Below are positions 1 to 6,829 of a stretch of DNA of 40,444 nucleotides, piece after piece. This stretch comes from Candidatus Bacteroides intestinipullorum (lineage in GTDB: Bacteria > Bacteroidota > Bacteroidia > Bacteroidales > Bacteroidaceae). The notes beneath the pieces are model-generated. The model searched no databases, had not been told where the DNA came from, and worked only from the letters and a program-made list of their open reading frames with translations. Position numbers and translations under genes: made by a program. Within the stretch, counting starts at the first letter, position 1, and the number at the start of each line of letters is the position of its first letter. The DNA is taken from contig JAHLFO010000004.1 in assembly GCA_018883785.1 (NCBI GenBank), positions 1 through 40,444 on the forward strand, in the 5' to 3' direction.

Positions 1-123
1 TTAATGATTAATACGTGCATGGGCGTGGCATTAACCACTTATCATTAACCATTGACCATTAACCATTTACCATTAACAATTAACCATTAACAACTAACCA
101 TTAACAATTAACCATTAATTATC
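1..123. repeat. Seven-base AT-rich tandem array (ATTAACC/ATTAACA type) ahead of a smalltalk ORF
   Basis: Degenerate head-to-tail copies of ATTAACC, ATTAACA and close variants run from about base 30 to the ATG at 124. A sister array with the same period lies directly in front of the HU-like gene at 29586. There is no purine-rich Shine-Dalgarno stretch, so the array would form an A/U-rich unstructured leader. Length change by slippage is plausible but not shown. Confidence 0.7.
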
Positions 124-222
124 ATGGACAAGAAATCGATTTGGAAGATGGTCATCCAGACCCTTATCTCTATCCTCTCGGCCATCGGCACCACGCTGGG
201 CTTGGTGAGCTGCATGGGCTGA
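124..222 (+). CDS. Smalltalk-type small hydrophobic peptide (32 aa), orphan copy
   Basis: The 32-residue ORF starts MDKKSIWKMVIQ and ends LVSCMG. It has a short basic start, one hydrophobic segment (about residues 8-27) rich in Ile, Leu, Thr and Ala, and a Cys three residues from the end. This matches the Bacteroidales smalltalk family, which usually lies between an HU-like gene and an N-acetylmuramoyl-L-alanine amidase gene; its function is unknown. A second copy in this window (30451-30573) has that context. Here no amidase follows: a terminator hairpin comes seven bases after the stop. The HU partner, if any, would lie left of the window. It is probably a single-pass membrane peptide (inference). 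Confidence 0.72.
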   Translation: MDKKSIWKMVIQTLISILSAIGTTLGLVSCMG

Positions 223-228
223 AAAACG

Positions 229-270
229 AAAAAGCGCCGGGCATCGCTGCCTGACGCTTTTCCTTTTTTA
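229..270. terminator. Bidirectional intrinsic terminator
   Basis: AAAAGCG (230-236) pairs with CGCTTTT (255-261), and an inner stem pairs 238-243 with 248-253 around loop TCGC. CCTTTTTT follows on the plus strand and CTTTTTCGTTTTT on the minus strand. It can therefore end both the smalltalk transcript (plus) and the SRP RNA-tRNA transcript (minus). Confidence 0.8.
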
Positions 271-310
271 AGATAATTTGTTTCGCGCTTTACCTATTCA
301 CATAGGCTCG

Positions 311-384
311 AGCCTCTTGTCGGATTCGAACCAACGACCCCGAGATTACAAATCACGTGCTCTGGCCAGCTGAGCTAAAGAGGC
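311..384 (-). tRNA. tRNA-Thr (anticodon TGT)
   Basis: On the minus strand, GCCTCTT at the 5' end pairs with AAGAGGC at the 3' end. The D stem is GCTC/GAGC, the anticodon loop is TTTGTAA with anticodon TGT, and the T arm is GTTGG-TTCGAAT-CCGAC. The discriminator base is T and CCA is not encoded. There is one T-T mismatch in the anticodon stem. The gene begins within a few bases of the 3' end of the SRP RNA upstream, and the only promoter seen is the one ahead of that RNA, so both probably come from one precursor. Confidence 0.93.
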
Positions 385-387
385 GGG

Positions 388-488
388 GTGGGTAAGCTGG
401 CTACATCGCGCCGCTACGACCTGTTACCTTTGCTGCGGTCAAGCCCTGGAGGATTCGCAGGGAGCTGGCCGTGTAGGACTTACCCGTT
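388..488 (-). ncRNA. ffs: Bacterial small signal recognition particle RNA (4.5S type)
   Basis: On the minus strand GGGTAAG (485-479) pairs with CTTACCC (396-390), and further complementary blocks such as CTACA and TGTAG follow inwards, giving one long rod. The apical part (about 450-428) holds CCAGGGCTTGACC followed by GCAGCA, the asymmetric-loop bases typical of SRP helix 8 in Bacteroidetes. The RNA would bind Ffh and take part in cotranslational membrane targeting. Length is about 100 nt. The ends are estimated from the pairing and from the promoter at 498-527. tRNA-Thr follows almost at once. A covariance-model search would settle the call. Confidence 0.85.
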
Positions 489-497
489 TTGCGGCTG

Positions 498-527
498 CAA
501 AGGTACGCATTTTTTTGAAACCTGCAA
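498..527 (-). promoter_or_regulatory. Promoter for SRP RNA and tRNA-Thr
   Basis: On the minus strand TTG (527-525), then 19 bases, then TACCTTTG (505-498): a full match to the Bacteroidetes -33/-7 consensus. Predicted transcription starts near 490, at the SRP RNA 5' end. The 36 bases at 532-497 are nearly the same as the promoter at 743-778 on the other strand. Confidence 0.85.
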
Positions 528-560
528 TAGGCTGGGCGGATTTTTTTTTCCGGACGGCAT

Positions 561-671
561 CATCCTGTCATCCCGAGCGAAGTCGAGGGATCTCAAGATG
601 GAGATGGATTAAGCGGGATGTTTCTCATGCGCATAGTGAGATCCCTCGGCTTCGCTCGGGATGACAGGATG
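561..671. repeat. REP-like palindromic element, copy A
   Basis: Arms 561-595 and 637-671 are inverted copies matching at 34 of 35 bases, with the core CATCCCGAGCGAAGTCGAGG. The centre is about 41 bases. Related elements lie at 10514, 29009 and 30246, always between genes. This copy sits between the two inverted stable-RNA promoters. Confidence 0.85.
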
Positions 672-747
672 ATAGGTAATATCTATTTTACGTACCTCTC
701 CCTTTCTTAAAGTATGTTATAAAACATAAGATTTCCGCCCCCGCCTA

Positions 748-777
748 TTGCAGGTTCCAGAAAAAGCCGTACCTTTG
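748..777 (+). promoter_or_regulatory. Strong promoter of the C-poor ncRNA candidate
   Basis: TTG (748-750), 19 bases, TACCTTTG (770-777). The 36-base stretch 743-778 matches the SRP/tRNA promoter on the opposite strand at 32 positions. No protein start follows for 300 bases. Confidence 0.82.
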
Positions 778-780
778 CAA

Positions 781-1019
781 CGCAATTGGGAAATTGCATT
801 GGATACTAAAGAGAAAAGTATTTTCATAGGCTAATTTGATTGAATAGGTAATTAGGTAAAGATTGAAGTTTTCAGAAATTAGGTAATTGGAGTTTGTTTT
901 TAAAGGTAAAAGTAAAGATTGATTTTAGGTAACATTTGGATGTTTAACACAAAGGAAAGCCTCCGGGCTTTTCTTTGAAAAGAGGCGAGAAGTTCGTGAG
1001 AACCTGCTCGTTTTTTTTT
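781..1019 (+). ncRNA. Candidate stable small RNA (about 240 nt), C-poor, with five AGGTAA motifs
   Basis: The unit runs from a consensus promoter to a hairpin with nine T residues and holds no convincing ORF. It begins with hairpin GCAATT-GGGA-AATTGC. A stretch at 832-932 follows with only one C and with AGGTAA at 846, 854, 881, 904 and 927. GTAAAGATTGA occurs at 856 and again at 912. Then comes a 12-bp stem (950-961 with 966-977, loop TCCG) and the terminator stem. The two ends do not pair as in 6S RNA, there are no tRNA-like ends as in tmRNA, and no RNase P core is seen. The unstructured repeats look like seed sites or protein-binding sites (inference). Family unknown to me. Confidence 0.6.
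986..1019 (+). terminator. Intrinsic terminator of the ncRNA candidate
   Basis: CGAG (986-989) pairs with CTCG (1007-1010), and GTTC (992-995) with GAAC (1000-1003) around loop GTGA. TTTTTTTTT follows at 1011-1019. Confidence 0.8.
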
Positions 1020-1053
1020 GCCCCCTCGCGATGACAGGTGACAGTTTTTTGCT

Positions 1054-1061
1054 TACCTTTG
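1054..1061 (+). promoter_or_regulatory. -7 element of the antiporter gene
   Basis: TACCTTTG lies 30 bases before the antiporter ATG. No well-spaced TTG is seen upstream, so only the -7 part is supported. Confidence 0.5.
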
Positions 1062-1090
1062 CCACTCGAATCTCAAAAATCATACACATT

Positions 1091-3358
1091 ATGTCAGAAT
1101 TGGCTCCTTTGATATCCGACCTCGCCCTGATCCTGCTCTGCGCGGGCATCATGACGCTGGTCTTCAAGCGGCTGAAGCAGCCGTTGGTGCTGGGCTACAT
1201 CGTGGCCGGCTTCCTGGCCAGCCCGCACATGCCCTTCACACCCTCGGTGATGGAGAGCGCCAGCGTGAAGGTGTGGGCGGACATCGGCGTGGTGTTCCTG
1301 CTCTTCGCCCTGGGGCTGGAGTTCAGCTTCAAGAAGATCGTCAAGGTGGGCGGCCCGGCGGTGATCGCGGCGTGCACGGTGATCTTCTGCATGATCCTGC
1401 TGGGCGTGGCGGTGGGTTCGGCCTTCGGGTGGGGCAAGATGGACTGCCTCTTCCTGGGCGGGATGATCGCCATGTCGTCCACCACCATCATCTACAAGGC
1501 TTTCGACGACCTGGGGCTGCGCAAGCAGCAGTTCACGGGGCTGGTGCTGAGCGTGCTCATCCTGGAGGACATCCTGGCCATCGTCCTGATGGTGATGCTC
1601 AGCACGATGGCCGTGCGCCACAACTTCGAGGGCACGCAGATGCTGGAGAGCGTGGCCAAGCTGCTCTTCTTCCTCATCCTGTGGTTCGTGGTGGGCATCT
1701 ACCTCATCCCCCTGCTGCTGAAGAAGTGCCGCCGCCTGATGAGCGACGAGACGCTGCTCATCGTGGCCCTGGCCATGTGCTTCGGCATGGTGGTGCTGGC
1801 GGCGCGCACGGGCTTCTCGCCCGCGTTTGGCGCCTTCATCATGGGCTCCATCCTGGCCGAGACGGTAGAGGCCGAGCATATCGAGCGGCTGGTCACCCCG
1901 GTGAAGGACCTGTTCGGGGCCATCTTCTTCGTGTCCGTGGGCATGATGGTGGACCCGGCGATGATCGTGGCCTATGCCGTGCCCATCCTGGTCATCACGC
2001 TGGCCGTGATCGCGGGCCAGGCCCTGTTCGGCACGCTGGGCGTGCTCCTGGCCGGCCAGCCGCTGAAGACGGCCATGCAATGCGGCTTCAGCCTGACGCA
2101 GATCGGCGAGTTTGCCTTCATCATCGCCTCGCTGGGCGTGTCGCTGGGCGTGACGGGACACTTCCTCTACCCCATCGTGGTGGCGGTGTCGGTCATCACC
2201 ACGTTCCTGACGCCCTACATGATCCGCCTGGCCGGGCCCGCCTCGGAGTATGTGGACGCGCACTTGCCCGAGCGTTGGAAGTCGTTCCTGGCGCGCTATG
2301 CCTCGGGCGGGCATACGGTGAACCATGAGAGCCTGTGGCGCAAGCTCATCGTGGCCCTGCTGCGCATCACGGTGGTCTACTCCATCGTGTGCGTGGCCAT
2401 CGTGGCCCTGTCGTTCCGCTTCCTGGTGCCCCTGTGCCGGGAGAGCCTGCCCGGCGTGTGGGGCGGGCTGGTGGCGGCGTGCGTGACGGTGCTTTGCCTG
2501 GCGCCGTTCCTGCGGGCCATCATGATCAAGAAGAACCATTCGGTGGAGTTCACCACGCTCTGGAAGGCCGATCGCAGCAACCGTGCGCCGCTGGTGGCCA
2601 CCATCGTCCTGCGGGTGCTGCTGGTGATGGGCTTCCTGGTGTTTGTCCTCTCGGGGCTGTTCCAGATTTCGGTGGGGCTGCTGGTGGGCATCGCCTTCCT
2701 GCTGGTGGGGCTGATGGTGGTATCGCGCCAGCTCAAGCGGCAATCCATCCTGATCGAACGGCGGTTCTTCCAGAACCTGCGCTCGCGCGACATGCGTGCG
2801 GAGTATCTGGGCGAGAAGAAGCCCCAGTATGCCGGGCGCCTGCTCTCGCGCGACCTCCATCTGGCCGACTACACCCTTCCGGGCGAAGCCGCGTGGGCGG
2901 GGCGGACGCTGGCCGAGCTGAACTTCGGCCGGGCGTATGGCGTGCACGTGGTCTCCATCCTGCGCGGGCAGAAGCGCATCAACATCCCCGGGGCATCCGT
3001 GCGGCTCTTCCCCGCTGACAGATTACAGGTAATCGGGACGGATGCGGAGCTGAGCGCGTTTGGCGAGGCGATGGCCCAGGCCAGCCGGCTGGATGACGAT
3101 GTGGTGGAGAATAGCGAGATGATCCTGCGCCAGTTCCGCATCGAGGCGGATTCGCCTTTCCTGGGGCGGAACATCAGGGAGTCGGGCATCCGCGACCGTT
3201 ACCGTTGCCTGGTGGCTGGCGTGGAGCGCGAGGAGAACGTCCTCCGTGCCCCCGATCCCAACGAGCCTTTCCTCGAAGGGGACGTGGTATGGATCGTGGG
3301 CGAGAGCACGGACGTGTACCGCCTGGCGGGGCAGGATGCGCTGACCGAGGAGGAGTGA
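1091..3358 (+). CDS. Monovalent cation:proton antiporter, CPA2/Kef type, with C-terminal RCK_C domains
   Basis: The protein has 755 residues from the ATG at 1091 (MSELAPLISDLALILLCAG). An upstream in-frame ATG at 1031 lies before the -7 element and is unlikely to be used. Residues about 1-400 carry the hydrophobic helices of a Na+/H+ exchanger, with the early LKQPLVLGYIVAG motif typical of CPA2. A second membrane block spans about 420-590. Two TrkA_C/RCK_C-like segments follow (about 620-680 and 700-750), and no Rossmann RCK_N domain is apparent. It would exchange K+ or Na+ for H+ across the inner membrane, with the soluble tail as a likely ligand sensor. The cation is not predictable. It is convergent with the next gene, with 28 bases between stops. 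Confidence 0.88.
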   Translation: MSELAPLISDLALILLCAGIMTLVFKRLKQPLVLGYIVAGFLASPHMPFTPSVMESASVKVWADIGVVFLLFALGLEFSFKKIVKVGGPAVIAACTVIFCMILLGVAVGSAFGWGKMDCLFLGGMIAMSSTTIIYKAFDDLGLRKQQFTGLVLSVLILEDILAIVLMVMLSTMAVRHNFEGTQMLESVAKLLFFLILWFVVGIYLIPLLLKKCRRLMSDETLLIVALAMCFGMVVLAARTGFSPAFGAFIMGSILAETVEAEHIERLVTPVKDLFGAIFFVSVGMMVDPAMIVAYAVPILVITLAVIAGQALFGTLGVLLAGQPLKTAMQCGFSLTQIGEFAFIIASLGVSLGVTGHFLYPIVVAVSVITTFLTPYMIRLAGPASEYVDAHLPERWKSFLARYASGGHTVNHESLWRKLIVALLRITVVYSIVCVAIVALSFRFLVPLCRESLPGVWGGLVAACVTVLCLAPFLRAIMIKKNHSVEFTTLWKADRSNRAPLVATIVLRVLLVMGFLVFVLSGLFQISVGLLVGIAFLLVGLMVVSRQLKRQSILIERRFFQNLRSRDMRAEYLGEKKPQYAGRLLSRDLHLADYTLPGEAAWAGRTLAELNFGRAYGVHVVSILRGQKRINIPGASVRLFPADRLQVIGTDAELSAFGEAMAQASRLDDDVVENSEMILRQFRIEADSPFLGRNIRESGIRDRYRCLVAGVEREENVLRAPDPNEPFLEGDVVWIVGESTDVYRLAGQDALTEEE

Positions 3359-3386
3359 GGCGGGGAAGTAAAGAGAGAGAGGGGGA

Positions 3387-4373
3387 TCAGATCTTGCCCA
3401 GGATCTTGTCCATCACCCAGTTGGTCAGCGTGGCGCTCTCGCCATTGCAGGTGCAGACCGACTTGCCCAGCAGGTGATCCACGACGGCCTGGATGAGGGG
3501 TTGCTGGACGTAGGTGGGGTTCTCCACCCGGATTTCCTCGCAGCCCTTCTCCGTGTGCAGGGCGATGGGTTCGTAGGTGAAGATGGAGAAGCAGAGCATC
3601 CCCTTGTCTCCGATGACCTCGATGCGGTCCTCGCGGGCGGAATCGTCGGCCACGAAGCACCATGACCCGCTGCCCACCAGCCCGCTCTCGAACTGGAAGC
3701 ACGCGCTGAGGGTGTCCTCGGCAGGATAGAGGCCTCCCCGGTTGCTCTTGTATCCGCTGGCCTGGAGGATGCACCCGAAGATCTCCTGGATCATGTCCAG
3801 CTGGTGGGGCGCCAGGTCGTAGAAGTATCCCCCGCCAGCGATGTCGGGCTGCACGCGCCAGGGCAGGTTCTCCTTGTTATAATCCAGGTTGCGGGGCGGC
3901 TGGGCAAAGCGTATCTGGATATTGATGACGTTGCCGATGCTCCCCTCGTCTATCAGCGCCTTCACCTTCTGGAAATAAGGGAGGTACCGGCGATAATAGG
4001 CCACGAAGCAAGGCACGCCCGTGTCGTGCGAGCAGCGGTTGATGCGGCAGCACTCCTCGTAGGTGACGGCCATGGGCTTCTCGATATACACCGGCTTGCC
4101 GGCCTTCATGGCCATGATGGCGTAGGTGGCGTGCGATGATGGCGGGGTGGCGATGTAGACGGCGTTGACCTCTGGGTCGTCCACCAAGGCTTGTGCATCG
4201 TCATACCAGCGGGGAATGCCCCGTTCCTGGGCATATCGCCGGGCATTGTCGCCATTGCGGCTCATCACGGCCACCACCTCCGAATCTTCTATCTTCTGGA
4301 AGGCGGGGCCGCTCTTGTATTTGGTCACTTCACCACAACCGATGAAGCCCCATTTGATGATTTTCTTGTCCAT
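3387..4373 (-). CDS. Gfo/Idh/MocA family NAD(P)-dependent oxidoreductase
   Basis: 328 residues. The N-terminus WGFIGCGEVTKYK is a Rossmann dinucleotide-binding loop, and the family motif EKP (VYIEKPMAV) lies near residue 98. The C-terminal half is the usual alpha/beta substrate-binding and dimerisation domain. Members oxidise or reduce sugars, inositols or related compounds with NAD(P). No export signal is present, so it is probably cytoplasmic. The substrate cannot be told: the neighbours are housekeeping genes, not a catabolic cluster. It appears monocistronic; the S4 gene upstream is separated by 79 bases. Confidence 0.9.
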   Translation of the reverse strand: MDKKIIKWGFIGCGEVTKYKSGPAFQKIEDSEVVAVMSRNGDNARRYAQERGIPRWYDDAQALVDDPEVNAVYIATPPSSHATYAIMAMKAGKPVYIEKPMAVTYEECCRINRCSHDTGVPCFVAYYRRYLPYFQKVKALIDEGSIGNVINIQIRFAQPPRNLDYNKENLPWRVQPDIAGGGYFYDLAPHQLDMIQEIFGCILQASGYKSNRGGLYPAEDTLSACFQFESGLVGSGSWCFVADDSAREDRIEVIGDKGMLCFSIFTYEPIALHTEKGCEEIRVENPTYVQQPLIQAVVDHLLGKSVCTCNGESATLTNWVMDKILGKI

Positions 4374-4452
4374 AATTTCTGCTCTGTGTATTTATAGGGC
4401 TGACGATGACAGATGACAGATGACAGGAACACAAGGTTACCTCTCTCTCCTC

Positions 4453-4878
4453 CTACTCGTCCTCCTCCTCAAAATCGAAGTCAAAATCGAAATCATCCAT
4501 GAACTCCGGCGTCGTGAATTCTTCCAGTTCGCGGCGGTCCTTCTTGGTGGGTCGTCCGGTGCCCTTGGCCCGGTTGACGAATCCGCTGACGCGGCTCATC
4601 TCCAGCAGTTCGTACTGGTCGGGCGTGGTCACGTTCTCCAGCACCTCGGGCACCAGCTTGGCCCCCACCCGCTTCTCGATGGGCTGCAGCACCTTGAAGG
4701 AATAGGTGATGGGCGGCTTGCGCACCTGCACCACGTCGCCGGGCTTGACCATGCGGGCTGCCTTGGCTTGCGCGCCGTTGATGCTGACCCTGCCCTTCTT
4801 GCACGCCTCGGCGGCGATGCTCCTGGTCTTGAAGATGCGGGCTGCCCACATCCATTTGTCTATCCTTGCTTCGCTCAT
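4453..4878 (-). CDS. S4-domain RNA-binding protein, Hsp15 (HslR) type
   Basis: 141 residues. Residues about 3-60 form an S4 RNA-binding domain ([16 protein letters not shown], then [15 protein letters not shown]), as in Hsp15, which binds stalled 50S subunits carrying nascent chains. The tail is very acidic, with alternating Asp and Phe ([14 protein letters not shown]), an unusual extension. The start overlaps the end of pth by four bases, so it is translationally coupled in a likely rplY-pth-S4 operon devoted to ribosome function and rescue. Confidence 0.88.
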   Translation of the reverse strand: MSEARIDKWMWAARIFKTRSIAAEACKKGRVSINGAQAKAARMVKPGDVVQVRKPPITYSFKVLQPIEKRVGAKLVPEVLENVTTPDQYELLEMSRVSGFVNRAKGTGRPTKKDRRELEEFTTPEFMDDFDFDFDFEEEDE

Positions 4879-5444
4879 TGCTTCTTGTGGTTGAATTGGT
4901 TCATTGTGATGTCCAGGCCTGCCAGGCAGAAGCTCTGGATGATTTGCCCGGCTGTCTCCAGGCGTTCGGGCATCAGCTTGTACTCTTCTTCGCTGAAGGG
5001 GCTGAGCACGTAGTCCACTTGTCCCCCGCGCGGGAAGTCATTGCCTATGCCGAAGCGCAGACGGGCATACGCCTGTGTGCCCAGCGTGGCGGCGATGTGC
5101 TTCAGGCCGTTGTGCCCCCCGTCGCTCCCCTTCCCCTTCAGGCGCAGGGTGCCGAAAGCCAAGGAGAGGTCGTCCACCACCACCAGCAGGTTCTCCAGGG
5201 GGATATTCTCCTTCTGTAGCCAGTAGCGCACGGCGTTGCCACTCAGGTTCATGTAGGTGGAGGGCTTCAGGAGGACGACTTGCCTGCCCTTCAGGGCGAG
5301 GCGGGCGGTGAACCCGTACCTGCCGTCGGCAAAGTCCACCCCGGCTTTCGCGGCCAGGGCATCCACGGTCATGAAGCCGATGTTGTGCCGTGTCTCGTGA
5401 TATTCAGGGCCGATGTTGCCCAATCCTGCAATCAAATATTTCAT
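4875..5444 (-). CDS. pth: Peptidyl-tRNA hydrolase
   Basis: 189 residues, normal for the family. The N-terminus [19 protein letters not shown] contains the family signature with the catalytic His (about residue 20), and [11 protein letters not shown] holds the conserved Asp. It cleaves peptidyl-tRNAs released by stalled ribosomes. It lies about 110 bases downstream of rplY and overlaps the S4 gene, an order common in Bacteroidales. A terminator-like hairpin between rplY and pth may lower its expression. Confidence 0.95.
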   Translation of the reverse strand: MKYLIAGLGNIGPEYHETRHNIGFMTVDALAAKAGVDFADGRYGFTARLALKGRQVVLLKPSTYMNLSGNAVRYWLQKENIPLENLLVVVDDLSLAFGTLRLKGKGSDGGHNGLKHIAATLGTQAYARLRFGIGNDFPRGGQVDYVLSPFSEEEYKLMPERLETAGQIIQSFCLAGLDITMNQFNHKKQ

Positions 5445-5460
5445 AGTCGGTATGTGTCTT

Positions 5461-5510
5461 AGGAAAACAAGAAACGCGAATTATCGCTTTTCTGCGCTAA
5501 CCCGCGTTCC
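5461..5510 (-). terminator. Terminator/attenuator hairpin after rplY
   Basis: On the minus strand GGAACGCG (5510-5503) pairs with CGCGTTTC (5478-5471), with an inner stem CGC-AGAAAA-GCG, followed by TTGTTTTCCT. It lies between the rplY stop and the pth start, so it would end or attenuate transcription into pth. Confidence 0.6.
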
Positions 5511-5552
5511 TTGGTGTATGGTTCTGTGGACGCTCTGAGCGAGCTGTCCGGT

Positions 5553-6146
5553 TTAGCTATTGGCAGCAGCTGCCTGTGCACCTCTGGCGGCACGAGTCAA
5601 CTTGACGGCGCAAACCACGGCTTCCTTGGCGTTGAGCAGCTCGAGGCCCTCGTAGCTCAGCTCGCCTACCTTCACCGTCTTGCCCAGGCCCAAGTGGGAT
5701 ACGTTGACCACCAGTCTTTCGGGGATGACGTCGTAGAGGGCTTTCACTCTCAGCTTGCGCATCTGGAGGGAGAGCTTACCACCGGCCTTCACACCTTCGG
5801 CCAGACCTTCCAGCTGTACGGGCACTTCCATCACGATGGGCTTGGCCTCGTCGATCTCGTAGAAGTCCACGTGCAGGATGTTGTCCTTGACGGGGTGGAA
5901 CTGGATGTCCTTCATGATGGCGTTGTACTTCTTACCATCGATGATGAGGTCAACGACATAGATGTGCGGAGTGTACACCAGGTTGCGCAGGCCTTCGTTC
6001 GTCACGGTGAAGTGTACCACTTCCTTGCCGCCATACAGCACGCAGGGCACGCCGTTGTTCTTACGGATAGCTTTCAAGGCTCTTGCCTGTTCGGAAGAGC
6101 GTTCTGCAATGGTTCTTGCAGTACCTTTTACTTCAATGGATTTCAT
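5553..6146 (-). CDS. rplY: 50S ribosomal protein L25, long Ctc/TL5 form
   Basis: 197 residues: an N-terminal 5S rRNA-binding L25 domain (about 1-92) and a C-terminal TL5/Ctc beta domain (about 95-185), ending in an Ala-rich tail. E. coli L25 has only the first domain; the long form is normal in Bacteroidetes. It binds 5S rRNA in the large subunit. Its promoter lies at 6260-6290, giving a leader of about 110 nt. It is the first gene of the rplY-pth-S4 set. Confidence 0.95.
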   Translation of the reverse strand: MKSIEVKGTARTIAERSSEQARALKAIRKNNGVPCVLYGGKEVVHFTVTNEGLRNLVYTPHIYVVDLIIDGKKYNAIMKDIQFHPVKDNILHVDFYEIDEAKPIVMEVPVQLEGLAEGVKAGGKLSLQMRKLRVKALYDVIPERLVVNVSHLGLGKTVKVGELSYEGLELLNAKEAVVCAVKLTRAARGAQAAAANS

Positions 6147-6259
6147 GTCTTTTTAATTTTTTTGTGTTACTCTAAATTAAGTTGTCTGTTTGCTTAATTC
6201 ACCATCACACGCTGCAACCCCGCGCTCCGGGAATTGCTTGATGCTGCAAAAAGCGGGTG

Positions 6260-6290
6260 CAAAAGTACGACATTATTTTGAATCCGCCAA
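6260..6290 (-). promoter_or_regulatory. Promoter of rplY
   Basis: On the minus strand TTG (6290-6288), 20 bases, TACTTTTG (6267-6260). It sits between the PUR-like gene and rplY. Confidence 0.75.
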
Positions 6291-6300
6291 GCCTCTGCCG

Positions 6301-6642
6301 CTAAAAATCAATGTCGATGTTGATAGGGGCGCTATCTTCAGGGTCGGCCCCGGCTTCGCCCTGGCTCGCCCGGATGAAGCGGATGCTGTCCTGCAACCCG
6401 TGCATGAACTTGTCGAAATCCTCCTGGTAGAGGAAGATCTTGTGCTTCTCGAAGCTCACTTGCGGGTCGTCGCCCTCGCCCATGACGATCTTCTTGCTCT
6501 CGGTGATGGCCAGGAAAAGTTCGTCCTTGCGGTTCTTCTTCACGTCCAGGTAATAAATGCGCTTGCCCGCCTTGACGGCTTGCGAATACACGATGTCCTT
6601 GTCGGCTATGTCGGAGGTCGTTTTCTTTCTAAAATCTTCCAT
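6301..6642 (-). CDS. PUR-like DNA/RNA-binding protein (DUF3276 family)
   Basis: 113 residues from the ATG at 6642 (MEDFRKKTTSDIADKD), the usual family start. An in-frame ATG eight codons earlier (6666) is less likely. Motifs such as VYSQAVKAGKRIYYLDVKKN and DELFLAITESKK match the Bacteroidetes PUR-alpha-like fold, which binds single-stranded nucleic acid. The role in the cell is not established. The C-terminus is acidic (DPEDSAPINIDIDF). It is divergent from nusB and shares the 6643-6829 region with it. Confidence 0.85.
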   Translation of the reverse strand: MEDFRKKTTSDIADKDIVYSQAVKAGKRIYYLDVKKNRKDELFLAITESKKIVMGEGDDPQVSFEKHKIFLYQEDFDKFMHGLQDSIRFIRASQGEAGADPEDSAPINIDIDF

Positions 6643-6749
6643 TTTTCGCTCTTGTTTATGAATCAAGGGCCAAAATTGATGATTTTTTTTATACTTTCAA
6701 AAGAAAATGCAGGGATAATCGCCTTCATTTGCAAAAAAATGTCTTTTGA

Positions 6750-6781
6750 TTGGGTCGGCTCGCTAAAAATGCCTACTTTTG
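6750..6781 (+). promoter_or_regulatory. Promoter of the nusB gene set
   Basis: TTG (6750-6752), 21 bases, TACTTTTG (6774-6781), about 49 bases before the nusB ATG. Confidence 0.75.
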
Positions 6782-6829
6782 CACTCCGTTAGAAAAAAGA
6801 CAAAACGAGAATTAGCTTAATGAATTGTT

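Noticed and set aside
425-432. TACCTTTG on the plus strand that looks like a promoter
   Set aside because: It lies inside the SRP RNA near its apical loop and has no gene downstream in that sense.
781-1019. 6S RNA, tmRNA or RNase P RNA
   Set aside because: Ends do not pair, there is no tRNA-like domain, and no P4-type conserved core was found.
1094-2947. 617-codon open frame on the minus strand opposite the antiporter
   Set aside because: Low-complexity His/Gln/Arg-rich translation typical of the antisense of a GC-rich gene; the antiporter frame has clear domains and a promoter.
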